This document shows positions 1 to 10,375 of a stretch of 64,000 nucleotides of DNA, piece by piece. The stretch's first letter is position 1; every line of letters begins with the position of its first letter. The notes under the pieces were generated by a model. That model had not been told where the DNA came from, ran no database searches, and worked only from the letters and a program-made list of their open reading frames with translations. The position numbers and the translations under genes were made by a program. The stretch is from Lachnospiraceae bacterium YSB2008 (GTDB lineage: Bacteria; Bacillota; Clostridia; Lachnospirales; Lachnospiraceae), in contig JHWR01000004.1 in the NCBI GenBank assembly GCA_000687655.1, positions 124,001-188,000 on the forward strand. Direction: 5' to 3'.

Positions 1-3000
1 TATTCCGGACTCTATGTCTATGACGGCATAACCTTTGAGAATGCAAATATTGATCCCGGTATCAGAACTGTCATGGAGATGAAGGTTGATTCAGAAGGCT
101 ATCTCTGGATAGGAACAAATGACAGCGGTGTATTCTGTTACGATCCGAAGACACGTTCTACAAAATCCTACAGTACTGAAAACAGTGAGATGGATGCTGA
201 TTCCATAAGAACCATAGGAGAGGATTCACTTGGAAATATCTATATTGGAACTGTCCTTTCGGTTACGAAGATTACCCCGTCCGGAAATGTATCGACCTTC
301 GATGATTGGGACAACATCTCATATGCTCAGAGCTTTGCAGATGTTGGAGAAGGAAGAATGGTTGGTGTAACCAATACCGGAATTCTTTTCATGATCAAGG
401 ATGATAAGATCATAGATACTGCGACCTTTGACAACGAAGAAGGTGAAGTGTTTCGCTGTGTCGAGTATTCAGGTAATGAACTTCTGGTCGGAACCAGCAC
501 AAACTGTATTGAGAGATTCAGTATCGAGAACGATACATTTAAAAGAATTGACAGTATCGACACCGGAAGATTTGCGTTCTTTAACTATATTACTTACAGC
601 GAGGATAATAAGGCTTATTATATCTGCTGTGAAAACGGACTCGGTGCTTTGAATCATAAGACCTATAAGGCTACTGATATGTCAGTTGGCAGCTTCGATG
701 GCGCAGTAAGTGATGCCTGTGTAGACAGCCAGGGCAATATCTGGTTTGCATCCTCGAAACACGGTATTATGAAGTACAGTGTCACTCCGTTTGAAAATGT
801 AACGGGCCGGGCAAGTACTAAGTCGAGTGTTGTAAACGCTGTTCTCAAGGATAACGATCTTCTCTATATAGGCAGAGATGACGGGCTGGAGATCATAGAT
901 ATATCCAAAGAGATAAAGACATCAAATAACATCGCTAAAGAATTCGATGGTGTCCGAATAAGAAGCCTCTATGAAGACAGTAAGGGTAATATCTGGATCA
1001 GTCAATATGGCGGAGAAGGTATCTCATATCTGAATAAGGACGGAGAGATAGTGCATTTTTCCGAAAAGGTTAAGAAGGAGATAGGATCACGTGTCAGGTC
1101 CGCTACAGAGCTTTCGGACGGAAGAATGCTGATAGCCGGAAATGACGGAGTAGTCTTCCTTAAAGACGGAAAAATTGATTGTCATATCAATACCGAAAAT
1201 GGAATGAATAACCAGTACATACTGTCTGTCATGGAAAGAGATGACGGAAGTATACTGGCTGCCTCAGATGGTGACGGAATATACGTGATCAAGGATGATG
1301 AGGTGGTAGGACATATAGGCTCGGAGGAAGGACTCAAATCGGCCGTAGTCCTCAGGATAGTAAAAAGCTCAGGAGGGTATCTCTACATAACAAGTAATGC
1401 TGTTTATCTTGATAACGGCGAAAATATAAAGATGATAGAGAGCTTCCCTTATTCAAATAATTATGATATCCAGATATCTGAAGATAAGACCTGCTGGGTT
1501 ACATCAAGTGCAGGACTTTATGTTGTAAGTGAAGCGGCGCTTCTTTCAGACAGTATAGAAACCTATAAGGTACTTAACAAGAATTGGGGACTTAACACTA
1601 CATTTACAGCCAATTCATGGAATGATATAGACGGAGAGTACCTATATCTCTGCTGTACAGACGGTGTAAGAAGACTTTCGACTGAGGATTATAATGTAGC
1701 AGGAAAAGATTACAACCTTCAGCTTAAGTCCATAGATCTCGGTGATTTCAGTGCTGTAAAGAATAAGGACGGAAAGTGGTACATACCTCCGTATTACGGA
1801 CGTATCATGTTTAATATTGCAGTTAATAATTATTCACTTTCAAATCCGCTCATTCGTTATTATCTCGAGGGGCCGAGACGCTTCTCTGATGATGGAATGA
1901 CGGCATATCAGAGCAATATTACCCCGCTTATATTCACGGACCTTCCTTATGGTGAATATAAGCTCCATATTCAGGTTATCGATGAGAATACAGGCGAGGT
2001 CACTAAGGAGAAGGTCGAGCGAATTGAGAAAGAAGCTATGATGTATGAGAAGCCGTACTTCGTCATATATGTTTTCTTAGTTCTCGCCTGTGCGGTGGCA
2101 TATATAATATGGCTCTTTGTGGCAATTCACAGAAGAACCTCGAATATCAGAGGCATGCGTAAGGAGATCAATACTGATCCTATGACAGGAATCCTGAACA
2201 AGGCAGGTTCTACAAAGGCTCTCAAGGCTGCCTGCAAGGAAGAGACGGGATGCCTTCTGATGATAGATCTCGACAGCTTTAAGCTTGTAAACGACCTCTA
2301 CGGACATGACATGGGTGACCGAATACTCATTCGCTTTGCAGAGCTTCTTAAAGAGGCGTCAAATGAAGGAGATACGGTCGGACGTATGGGTGGCGATGAA
2401 TTCGTCGGCTTCCTCCGTAATACCATGGACGAAGAGGATATTGATAAATTCACCAGGTTCCTCAATCGTGAGATAGTAAAGTCTGCGAAGGAATATATGG
2501 GAGAGGATATGAATATTCCGCTCGGAACGAGTATAGGTGCTGTCAGGGTTCCTACATTCGGACGAGATTTCGATGAGCTCTTCCGTCTTGCGGATAAGGC
2601 GCTTTACGTAGTTAAACAGAACGGAAAGCATGGTTATTCCTTCTATCAGAAGAAGAGTGAGAGCAAGGACCTTGGCTCCGAAGGAAACGATACAAATAAT
2701 CTTGCAAAGATAAAGCAGATCATTGGTGAAAGAAACGAGGGCAAGGGGGCATACAGTGTCAACTTTGACAGGTTCCAGGTTCTCTATAAGTACGTTAACA
2801 GAAGTGATAAAGTCAATGAAAAACATTCAGGATTCATAAGATTCATCCTGACTGATGATAAGGGAGAGGCTGTTTCCGATGAGATAAGAGACAGCTTCGA
2901 GGAGCATCTTATAGTGAATCTTAAGAAGAATGATGTTGTTAGTATATATTCCGGTTCATTTTTCGTTCTTCTTACTGATATCGGCGAAAGTTCTGAGACT

Positions 3001-3087
3001 GAAATAGCAGAAAGAATTGTCGGAAAATGGAATGAACAGGGCACAGATTCCTGCAATATCAAATATGAAACAGAAAATGTCGGATAG
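1..3087 (+). CDS. Beta-propeller sensor diguanylate cyclase (5' end missing)
   Basis: The reading frame is open from base 1, so the gene starts upstream; the first internal ATG is at 73. Residue numbers below count from that ATG. Residues 1 to about 560 are two-component-regulator propeller repeats with recurring motifs such as LWIGTNDSGV and GNIWFASSKHG. A Y_Y_Y-like beta-sandwich follows, then one membrane helix at about 658-684, and a GGDEF domain with an intact GGDEF motif at 773-777. The expected product is cyclic di-GMP made in the cytoplasm in response to an extracellular ligand. The position of the inhibitory RxxD site reads NEGD, so product inhibition is probably absent. The last 120 residues resemble a second, degenerate GGDEF-like domain. 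The sensor half is paralogous to the HD-GYP protein at 14074. Confidence 0.9.
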   Translation, partial: YSGLYVYDGITFENANIDPGIRTVMEMKVDSEGYLWIGTNDSGVFCYDPKTRSTKSYSTENSEMDADSIRTIGEDSLGNIYIGTVLSVTKITPSGNVSTFDDWDNISYAQSFADVGEGRMVGVTNTGILFMIKDDKIIDTATFDNEEGEVFRCVEYSGNELLVGTSTNCIERFSIENDTFKRIDSIDTGRFAFFNYITYSEDNKAYYICCENGLGALNHKTYKATDMSVGSFDGAVSDACVDSQGNIWFASSKHGIMKYSVTPFENVTGRASTKSSVVNAVLKDNDLLYIGRDDGLEIIDISKEIKTSNNIAKEFDGVRIRSLYEDSKGNIWISQYGGEGISYLNKDGEIVHFSEKVKKEIGSRVRSATELSDGRMLIAGNDGVVFLKDGKIDCHINTENGMNNQYILSVMERDDGSILAASDGDGIYVIKDDEVVGHIGSEEGLKSAVVLRIVKSSGGYLYITSNAVYLDNGENIKMIESFPYSNNYDIQISEDKTCWVTSSAGLYVVSEAALLSDSIETYKVLNKNWGLNTTFTANSWNDIDGEYLYLCCTDGVRRLSTEDYNVAGKDYNLQLKSIDLGDFSAVKNKDGKWYIPPYYGRIMFNIAVNNYSLSNPLIRYYLEGPRRFSDDGMTAYQSNITPLIFTDLPYGEYKLHIQVIDENTGEVTKEKVERIEKEAMMYEKPYFVIYVFLVLACAVAYIIWLFVAIHRRTSNIRGMRKEINTDPMTGILNKAGSTKALKAACKEETGCLLMIDLDSFKLVNDLYGHDMGDRILIRFAELLKEASNEGDTVGRMGGDEFVGFLRNTMDEEDIDKFTRFLNREIVKSAKEYMGEDMNIPLGTSIGAVRVPTFGRDFDELFRLADKALYVVKQNGKHGYSFYQKKSESKDLGSEGNDTNNLAKIKQIIGERNEGKGAYSVNFDRFQVLYKYVNRSDKVNEKHSGFIRFILTDDKGEAVSDEIRDSFEEHLIVNLKKNDVVSIYSGSFFVLLTDIGESSETEIAERIVGKWNEQGTDSCNIKYETENVG

Positions 3088-3158
3088 TGTTACGCTTTTG
3101 TTGCGCTATGTATGTTATATTATCATCGTCGGGACAGTATTGCCCGGTGCAGGCATAA

Positions 3159-3187
3159 GTGACATGCCTTAAAATATGAATTATAAT
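3159..3187 (+). promoter_or_regulatory. Promoter for the 1937-residue protein gene
   Basis: GTGACA and TATAAT are separated by 17 bp, ending about 40 bp before the start codon. This matches a vegetative sigma-A promoter. The same GTGAC-type -35 recurs at 18382 and 34490. Confidence 0.55.
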
Positions 3188-3228
3188 GATAGATAATTAC
3201 TCTGCATAAGCGGAAAGGAGAGTCTAAA

Positions 3229-6200
3229 ATGGCTAAGGGAAAGAAAAACAATGTAAATACAAAGATCACAGTCAATCCGAATGGTGATGTGGTTCTTAAC
3301 AATGTGAATCAGACAAAATTCCAGGATACAAATAATGGGTGCTGGTCATTTTACTACAGCAATCTTCTTAAGGCTAAGGGCAAGGATGTAAGTCCTGAGC
3401 AGGTAAGGGAATATAAGCCTGTACTTAAAGAGGGAGAAGTTCTTGATGATGATTCAAACAGACTTCTGAATGAGGACTCTATGAACAATGTCCTCGACAG
3501 AGGTGATATGGCTCTTGATATGTTCCCGGATTCACTTCTTCAGGAAGTTCATTTTGGGGCATATGACGCTACTCTTGAAGGAAAGTTTACAAAAGAGCAG
3601 TATCTTCAGAACGCAACAACCGCTTTCAAGAATAAGGTAGCGAAGGCTATAAAAGAAACAGAAGCACCTGTAGGTCTTCTTATGAACGGTCATTATGTGA
3701 CAATCATTGGTATCGAAGGTGATCAGGTTCTCTTTAAGGATTCAATGAGAAGAGAAAATGATCCGAAGAATACGACTAATGATCCGAATTTCACGTATAA
3801 AGAGCCTATATCACAGTTCATTTCAAATGCTGTTACAGGTGATAATGCAAGAGGTATAACTCTTACCTGGATGGAAGATATTAAGCTCAATCCGGTCAGC
3901 AACCTGATCTACAATGTTCCGAGTATAAATGTTGCTATGGATAATGCAGGTAAAGTTGTTCTTCCTGATGGTCCTTTAGGAGAAGGAGCTGCAAATGAAA
4001 TGACAGTTCTGAATCAGAAGGGCTGTTTCGTAAGACGTGTCGGTGGTGTGGAGTCGTCAATAGAAGATGAGTCATGCCACAGTAAGCTTGTTGACGGTGT
4101 TATTCAGGTTGAGAGAGCATATCTTCCTAAGACACTTAACAAGGAGAGCCTTATCCAGAAGGCAAATAAGAGAACAGAGGCTGAGGAAAATGCACTTAAG
4201 GAGCAGAAGGCAGCTGAGTTTAATAAGCAGATGGCAGGTGAGGCCGAGATAGCTCAGGGCCGAGAGATTCTTGGACTCAATGATAATAATCCTGTAAGAA
4301 CTATTGAGATTCTTCATCCGAACAATTTTATTTCCGATGGTGAGAATCAGTATTCATATAATCTTTTTATGGCAGGTACTGCGGCAGCAAAGACAGCAGG
4401 TTTAGATGACGATACTCTGAGAGCGGTATTCAATCTCTATGAGCCGGGAATGGAGCCTTATATAGCTGCGCTTACAAGTGAAGAAGTGACTTTGGAAAGT
4501 GCTAAGACTGCGCTTCATGGTATTATAAACGCTTCACTTCCTTCAAATGATCAGATTATTATAGATTCTCTTAACAAGATCAAGACTGTAGCAGGACCTG
4601 CTCCGCAAGTCGAGAATGAAATTAAAATTGACGATATCGCTATCGGCGGAGATGGACCTCAGGTAGTAGAGGATAACAACAATCCTCCGAACGAGGAAGA
4701 ACTTCTCTTCGGTGCTGGTGCCGGTAACAATGGTGGTCAGGAACAGCCTGAACAGAATGAACAGCCTCAGCAGCCTACAGAAGAGGATATTCTCTTCCAT
4801 GGTGCTGTTGCTCCTGAGCAGCCCCAGCAGGCAGGTGGAGAGTTCAATCCATTTGCGGTAGGAGCAGGAGAAAATCTTGCAAATCCTTATGAAAATGCAA
4901 ACCAGGAAGCTCCTGAAAATCCATTCGGTGGTGTACAGTATAATGCACCTCTTGATTACCAGGTTGAGCAGGAAGCAGATATCGCTGTTACAAAGGCAGC
5001 AAAGAATATAAGTGTAGGCGGAAAGAGTTATAACCTCGAGAAGTTTTCCGAAGCCTTCATGGCTGCGGGCTTTACCAAGAATACTGCAAGAGCCATATAC
5101 AATGTTTATAAGCCGTCTATGGCAAAGGCTGTAGATGAACTTCTTAAGAACCATGATACTCTTAATGACAGAATCAAGGGTCTCAGGGGTGTGGTTCGTG
5201 CGGCCGGACACTCCAAGGATAAGCTTTCACAGGATTCCGTTAATTATCTGAATAAGGTTCTTTTCAAGGAGCAGAAGGCTAAGGTTGCTGAGGATAAGAA
5301 AGCTGAAGAGGCGAGACTTGCGAATGAAGCAGGAAATCCTCAGGTTAATCCTGAAATCCAGCCTGCAAAGGATCAGCCAAATCCTGAGATTCAGCCCGCA
5401 AAGGATCAGCCAAATCCTGAAGGCCAGCCAAAACCTGAGGTTAAGCCTGAGGAAGAGGTATATGGATATGGCAAGAGCTTTGAAGAAATGGCGGCCGAAC
5501 TTAATAAGTTTGAGAATATCCGTATCAGAAGAGAGCTTGGCGAAGAAATAAAAGATATCAAAGAAGCTATGCAGGATAAGCCTGTTCCTGATAAGAAGGA
5601 AGAGGAAAAGAAGCTTCAGGAAGCTGCAAATCCGGGTGAGATTGAGCTTGTAAAGCAGATGGATCCTCAGGAGCAGCAGCTTCATGATATGCTGAAGGAT
5701 ATAGATGCCACCGGTAGGGTAATAGAAAATAAAATAGCAGAACTTGAAAAAGAAAAGGAACTGAAGGAGGTCAACGAACTCCTTCAGAATATTGAAAACA
5801 TCCAGATCGGGGATGTGAATCAGGGCGATAATATTCAGAACGATGAGAATCTTCTCTTCCCTGGAATGGAAGGAGATGTTCAGGCTGGCGATGTTCAGCA
5901 GATTGAGAATCCATTTGCCGGAGAAGTAAATTATGTAGTGGATCAGCCGGTTGTCCAGGAGCCTAAGGTTGAGGTAGAGCAGCCTAAGGTAGAGGAGCCA
6001 AAGGTTGAAGAGCCTAAGGTTGAGGAGCCAAAGGTTGAAGAGCCTAAGGTTGAGGAGCCAAAGGTTGAAGAACCTAAGGTTGAGGAGCCTGTTGTAGAGG
6101 AAGATGGTCTGATGGACGACCTTGCTGACGTACTGGAAGGCAACCATACTCTCAATAAAGCACAGGTTCAGAAGCTTCAGGAAAAAACCGGTATCATGAA

Positions 6201-9042
6201 GGGAACCATGCAGAATAATGAGATTATGCAGCGATACCATAATATACTCAGAGGCAATGAAACTGAAGCTGAAAAGGAAAGGTTTGATGCGGCTCTGAAG
6301 GGTGCAGGAACATCTCAGACGCGTGTCGGAACTATTCAGAGTGTGTTCTTCATATGGGCTATGGGTGCTATGGGTCATTCCTTTAGAGGAGCTATAGAGC
6401 TTATAGAATCTCCAGGTTTTCCTCAAATAAAGGAGGACTTCATCAAATTCCTTGAAGACAATCCTGTTGCCAATCTTCATGATGATCCTGTCAAATTCAA
6501 GGAAGCTATGAAGAACTGGGCAAATGTTGCTAAAAATGCTACTGAGCAGATGAAGACATACAAATACCCGACCATTGACCTGCAGGATCCTGCAAAATCA
6601 AAGGCAGCGTTGTATGAGCTTTTGATGTACAATAGCGTAACTGTAGATTTTAACCAGGAAGTGACACAGGGTATATTCGAATGTGGAAGTACAGAGGATA
6701 TCGGTGATGAGATAGTTAAACAGACTCTTGGCGATAAAGGTTACGATGAGATAACTTCCTTCTGGCTTATGAATCAGGATGTAGTTATAGAATTTGCCAA
6801 GTCTCACGGATTGATAAACAGAGTTAATCACTGGGCAAATGGCGCTAATGGTAACATGCTTTACATAATCGCTTCAGAGCATACAGTGAATGATGTCATA
6901 TTCCGTGAAAAATCCAAGGCCTTAAAGGGTAAGACCTGCGCAGAGATAACTGATCAGCACGGTTTCGAGTATATGTCCGGTGATTTCTCTATGCGTGAAT
7001 TTCAGGAAGCGTATCAGGAAGCGTATCAGGAAGGCAGAGAAATATTACCTATGTCTCTCATGGCAGATTATCTTCAGGGTAAGAATGTTGATAAGTTTAA
7101 AGATGCTGTACACAAGGGGCTTGAAAAGCAAAAGGCCAAAGTAAACAGGACGCTGTCAAACACTATTATGGGTGGATATGAGACCATAATGAACGAAAGC
7201 AAGGTTACTCCTGAAATAGCTGCAAAGTTTGTTGGATTAGAAGATGATAATCCTGAGGCTATGCGTCAGCTTCTGAATGAAAAGACTCCTTCCGGAATGA
7301 CCTACAGAAGCTATGTTTCTTCAATTATGAAAGCTTTTGCAAGAGAGCATATGAGACATGTTTTCAAGATTAAGAACATGTCCATAAGTGATATAGTAAT
7401 GGTAGATGGCAGGACTGCAAATGAAATCTGGGGTCAGAAGTATGCCAATGTTGAGAATCTGCATGAAAGAAACCTCCTTATACAGGCTGAGATTTTAAAG
7501 GAAGTCTATAAGGGTGAGAAATCAATCAGTGCTAAGTCTGTTAAGTTAAAAGATGATTACACTATTGAATTTGGTGAACCGAAGATAGTTGTTCCTTCCA
7601 GAGAAAAAGCTGTTAAGTTTATGGAATCCAAGAATATCATGCTTGAGAATCTGAGTGATACTGCTAAGCTTCTTGAAGACTATAAGAAACAGCTTAAGAC
7701 AACCATGGACAGAAAGGGCGATTTTGGCACGGATAGTATGGAAGGCTCCAAATATTTCAAGAATATGGGAAAAGCCCTCCAAAAATTCCTTAATGATTAT
7801 GAAAACTTTAAGGATAAATTTGATGGCGTTAAGGGATTAAATGATCTCAGAGCTGATCTTGTTGCATTATATAAAGCAAGTGCTGAATACTATAAAGAGA
7901 GAAAGAGTTCTAAGAATCTCAGAACTGCAACTTCACTTAATATAGTAAATAAGCTTCCGGGAATAGTTAAGATATTTGATCAATGCAGACAGAATATGGG
8001 AACTGAGTTCCATGGAAACTCGGAAAACAAGATGATTAATCCTACGCAACGTAACCTTAATAAATATTCTGAGGATATAAATAAGCATTTTAATAACATT
8101 TCTGCACTTGAACTTAAGGATCCTAAGCTGGCGACCGAAGAATACAAAGAACAAAGGAATAAGTATGAAGCTCAGACGATATTTGACAGAAAGCTTAAGA
8201 AGGTAGCCGGAAAGCTTGCTGATACGAATGCTCATATGAGTTCAAAGGAAGTTGCACAGCTCTGTGTATATAAGAAGTTCTATGAGATTGCACACAGAGA
8301 AAATGCTACAGCCGGAAATGTAAGGGCTGTTACAGAAGTTGTAACACCTGAAAGATTCAAGAATGACTGGAACACTCTTTATGAGAATCGTATATTCAAG
8401 AATGTTGCAAGAAAGCATCAGGCCAATGCATGGGAGAAATGGAATGAAGTGCTTGCTAAGACAGAAGAGCTTCATACAAAGTATGATGCAGATGCAAAAG
8501 CTTTCCTTAATGGAGATGCCGGAGTTGATTACATTATTCATGAAGGAATTGATCCTCGTGCCCCTGAACAGAATGCACCGGCAGAGAATCCTAATCCTGA
8601 AAATGTAAATCCTGAAAACGAAATTCTTGAAAATAATCAGCCACTTGCAGGAAATGTTTTACGTCCAAAGAAAGCAATCGAAGAGGTTGTATTCAGGGAC
8701 TATAACATGGACAAATATGTAAGACTTGGAAAGGTTGTTGCCACACAGATTCTTTCAACTCCAAGGAATAATCAGATTGTTCAGGGTGTTGCTGCAGGAC
8801 AGATAGATGTTAAGGATATTGAGAAAGCTTGTACTGATTACTTCAGAGGCAAGAGAACTCTTGACAGAGCTGATATGAATTCTGCTAAGCTTAAAGCTGA
8901 TCTTTCATCAAATAAACTCAAGAATGAGGTTATTGCAAAGATTTCCGAGCCTATGAAGAAGGCAGCAGATCAGAAGGTTAAGAGGAATATTGAAGCCGAG
9001 AAGCAGCAGCAGAGAAACGCAGCAAGAGCTCCGCAGAGATAA
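3229..9042 (+). CDS. Giant protein with papain-like N-terminal domain
   Basis: This 1937-residue protein is not one I recognise as a whole. The ATG follows a good ribosome site (GGAAAGGAG). Residues 32-40 have the papain-type pattern Gln32-x5-Cys38-Trp-Ser-Phe. They are followed by His155 in GHYVTIIG and Asp171 in FKDS, which would complete a cysteine-peptidase site. Two related helical segments of about 75 residues occur near 380-460 and 595-690, each with an L/IYxPxM core. Pro/Glu/Gln-rich linkers carry repeated short motifs (ExLLFxG, NPFxG) and a Lys-Val-Glu-Glu-Pro repeat at about 910-957. The C-terminal half is helical and charged. There is no signal peptide or membrane helix. A secreted or intracellular effector, or a scaffold with protease activity, are both possible; the function is unknown. 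Confidence 0.85.
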   Translation: MAKGKKNNVNTKITVNPNGDVVLNNVNQTKFQDTNNGCWSFYYSNLLKAKGKDVSPEQVREYKPVLKEGEVLDDDSNRLLNEDSMNNVLDRGDMALDMFPDSLLQEVHFGAYDATLEGKFTKEQYLQNATTAFKNKVAKAIKETEAPVGLLMNGHYVTIIGIEGDQVLFKDSMRRENDPKNTTNDPNFTYKEPISQFISNAVTGDNARGITLTWMEDIKLNPVSNLIYNVPSINVAMDNAGKVVLPDGPLGEGAANEMTVLNQKGCFVRRVGGVESSIEDESCHSKLVDGVIQVERAYLPKTLNKESLIQKANKRTEAEENALKEQKAAEFNKQMAGEAEIAQGREILGLNDNNPVRTIEILHPNNFISDGENQYSYNLFMAGTAAAKTAGLDDDTLRAVFNLYEPGMEPYIAALTSEEVTLESAKTALHGIINASLPSNDQIIIDSLNKIKTVAGPAPQVENEIKIDDIAIGGDGPQVVEDNNNPPNEEELLFGAGAGNNGGQEQPEQNEQPQQPTEEDILFHGAVAPEQPQQAGGEFNPFAVGAGENLANPYENANQEAPENPFGGVQYNAPLDYQVEQEADIAVTKAAKNISVGGKSYNLEKFSEAFMAAGFTKNTARAIYNVYKPSMAKAVDELLKNHDTLNDRIKGLRGVVRAAGHSKDKLSQDSVNYLNKVLFKEQKAKVAEDKKAEEARLANEAGNPQVNPEIQPAKDQPNPEIQPAKDQPNPEGQPKPEVKPEEEVYGYGKSFEEMAAELNKFENIRIRRELGEEIKDIKEAMQDKPVPDKKEEEKKLQEAANPGEIELVKQMDPQEQQLHDMLKDIDATGRVIENKIAELEKEKELKEVNELLQNIENIQIGDVNQGDNIQNDENLLFPGMEGDVQAGDVQQIENPFAGEVNYVVDQPVVQEPKVEVEQPKVEEPKVEEPKVEEPKVEEPKVEEPKVEEPKVEEPVVEEDGLMDDLADVLEGNHTLNKAQVQKLQEKTGIMKGTMQNNEIMQRYHNILRGNETEAEKERFDAALKGAGTSQTRVGTIQSVFFIWAMGAMGHSFRGAIELIESPGFPQIKEDFIKFLEDNPVANLHDDPVKFKEAMKNWANVAKNATEQMKTYKYPTIDLQDPAKSKAALYELLMYNSVTVDFNQEVTQGIFECGSTEDIGDEIVKQTLGDKGYDEITSFWLMNQDVVIEFAKSHGLINRVNHWANGANGNMLYIIASEHTVNDVIFREKSKALKGKTCAEITDQHGFEYMSGDFSMREFQEAYQEAYQEGREILPMSLMADYLQGKNVDKFKDAVHKGLEKQKAKVNRTLSNTIMGGYETIMNESKVTPEIAAKFVGLEDDNPEAMRQLLNEKTPSGMTYRSYVSSIMKAFAREHMRHVFKIKNMSISDIVMVDGRTANEIWGQKYANVENLHERNLLIQAEILKEVYKGEKSISAKSVKLKDDYTIEFGEPKIVVPSREKAVKFMESKNIMLENLSDTAKLLEDYKKQLKTTMDRKGDFGTDSMEGSKYFKNMGKALQKFLNDYENFKDKFDGVKGLNDLRADLVALYKASAEYYKERKSSKNLRTATSLNIVNKLPGIVKIFDQCRQNMGTEFHGNSENKMINPTQRNLNKYSEDINKHFNNISALELKDPKLATEEYKEQRNKYEAQTIFDRKLKKVAGKLADTNAHMSSKEVAQLCVYKKFYEIAHRENATAGNVRAVTEVVTPERFKNDWNTLYENRIFKNVARKHQANAWEKWNEVLAKTEELHTKYDADAKAFLNGDAGVDYIIHEGIDPRAPEQNAPAENPNPENVNPENEILENNQPLAGNVLRPKKAIEEVVFRDYNMDKYVRLGKVVATQILSTPRNNQIVQGVAAGQIDVKDIEKACTDYFRGKRTLDRADMNSAKLKADLSSNKLKNEVIAKISEPMKKAADQKVKRNIEAEKQQQRNAARAPQR
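5959..6090 (+). repeat. In-frame Lys-Val-Glu-Glu-Pro coding repeat
   Basis: A 30-bp unit encoding two pentads (KVEEP) is repeated at 6001, 6031 and 6061, with degenerate units before and after. It gives an extended charged linker inside the giant protein. Copy number is likely to vary between strains. Confidence 0.85.
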
Positions 9043-9064
9043 AGAATAAATGAATATGTAATAC

Positions 9065-9106
9065 GAATGACCATTACTATAATATGCATATATGTAATGG
9101 TCATTC
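9065..9106. terminator. Bidirectional hairpin between convergent genes
   Basis: A perfect 13-bp inverted repeat (GAATGACCATTAC and its complement) surrounds an AT-rich loop. It lies between the 3' ends of the giant-protein gene and the opposing membrane-protein gene. There is no long T-tract, so termination efficiency is uncertain. Confidence 0.6.
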
Positions 9107-9139
9107 TGTATGTATAAGCAACTATAGAGTTTTTAGGCT

Positions 9140-10249
9140 TTACTGCATATTTGATGCTGTAAATACTGTATTGAGAGTATAGATTTTAACGAGGTTCCAG
9201 TCGGAGTCGTATTTGCAGACTATGGAGCAGAGGGATTCTTTTCCTTCGGGAGTAGTGCAGTCGGTGGTGAAACCGATATGGACTGTCCTTTCGTTAGTAT
9301 CGTAGAGTGGTATAGGGTTTCCTTCACTGAAAGGTTTTTTAAGCGGATACTCATTTGTTACTTCCAGATACTGAGGAAGTGCAGTGTCTATCACACTTTG
9401 AGTTACCTTGGTTTCTTTGAAGATTGAACTGTGGTCAGCATCTTCTACATTTATGGATTCACCCTTGGACATGGACTCGAGGGCTACTAAGGTGAGTTTG
9501 GCTTCGTTGCAGACAGTAGAAATGTCAGCATCGCCTGACAGTTTATTCTCCATGCTTTCGATAAAATCCTGCTGGCTTTCAACTCTTTTTTCAAATTGTG
9601 CCTGCTGATAATTATCCCGGAGTACATTTGTCATTATGATAACAGGAGTCAGGAGTATGATTATTGTCAGAGTCACATTTAGGACAGTCTTGATCTTCTT
9701 TATCTTTTCCGGTTTCATCTCCTTTCCGTTTTCACGGCGTTTCTTCTGAATGATTTTTACTGTTATGTATACAGCAAGGAAGAATCCGGAAAGTATCATA
9801 TTCATGATCCTGGCCAGATACTGGGTTATTCCACCAAGAAATACGCCGCTGTAATCATACAGTTTGTCCATCAAAAAGAAGAATATAACATTGTAAAGGA
9901 GAGGGAATGCGGCATTCCAGATAAGAAATGCTGACTTTCTTTTTTTATTGTCAGGATCTTTGTAATAGATTCGTTTGATTATTATTGCGACTGCTATGGT
10001 AATTGGTATGAAGATGAAAGCGATTTTCTCTGATAAGTCGGCCTTCAGATATTTCCAGTCAACGAAAACAGAGTACCACTCTATGAGAAGTGCCCATATT
10101 ATAAAGAAAAGATTGAAAAAGACGTCAAGCTTGTTGACGATACTGACAAATTTTCTGAAGCCTCGTTCTTCTTCTTTTGGAACCATGGTTTTAATATTCG
10201 TTTTTATTTTTGCAGCAGTTTTCGAACTGCTCTTTTTCTTTTTACTCAT
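9140..10249 (-). CDS. Multi-spanning membrane protein of unknown function
   Basis: This 369-residue protein starts with a Lys/Ser-rich cytoplasmic tail. About five hydrophobic segments follow within residues 38-215. The last 155 residues are soluble and probably extracytoplasmic, with a coiled start (DNYQQAQFEKRVESQQDF). I see no catalytic motif and do not recognise the family. The ATG has a GGAGG site 10 bases upstream. It is encoded opposite to its neighbours, shares a terminator with the giant-protein gene and has a divergent promoter region facing the ABC operon, so it is probably a single-gene unit. Confidence 0.8.
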   Translation of the reverse strand: MSKKKKSSSKTAAKIKTNIKTMVPKEEERGFRKFVSIVNKLDVFFNLFFIIWALLIEWYSVFVDWKYLKADLSEKIAFIFIPITIAVAIIIKRIYYKDPDNKKRKSAFLIWNAAFPLLYNVIFFFLMDKLYDYSGVFLGGITQYLARIMNMILSGFFLAVYITVKIIQKKRRENGKEMKPEKIKKIKTVLNVTLTIIILLTPVIIMTNVLRDNYQQAQFEKRVESQQDFIESMENKLSGDADISTVCNEAKLTLVALESMSKGESINVEDADHSSIFKETKVTQSVIDTALPQYLEVTNEYPLKKPFSEGNPIPLYDTNERTVHIGFTTDCTTPEGKESLCSIVCKYDSDWNLVKIYTLNTVFTASNMQ

Positions 10250-10307
10250 TTGTTTCCATTCCTCCGCTTTCGCTAGCTATTATACAATAAATGAAGGTAC
10301 TAAACAA

Positions 10308-10336
10308 TTGTAATCCGACTGCTGAAACGTTATAAT
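10308..10336 (+). promoter_or_regulatory. Promoter of the ABC exporter operon
   Basis: TTGTAA and TATAAT are separated by exactly 17 bp, 40 bp before the ABC ATPase start codon. Confidence 0.55.
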
Positions 10337-10375
10337 ATACGTTGGTTAATTGTTTATAAAAGGAGGAAGAGAGTC

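Noticed and set aside
5959-6090. CRISPR-like direct repeats
   Set aside because: The 30-bp units are contiguous without spacers and encode an in-frame KVEEP repeat.
5227-6480. 417-residue Leu-rich frame on the minus strand
   Set aside because: It is the complement of the low-complexity linker of the giant protein; composition and lack of motifs argue against a gene.
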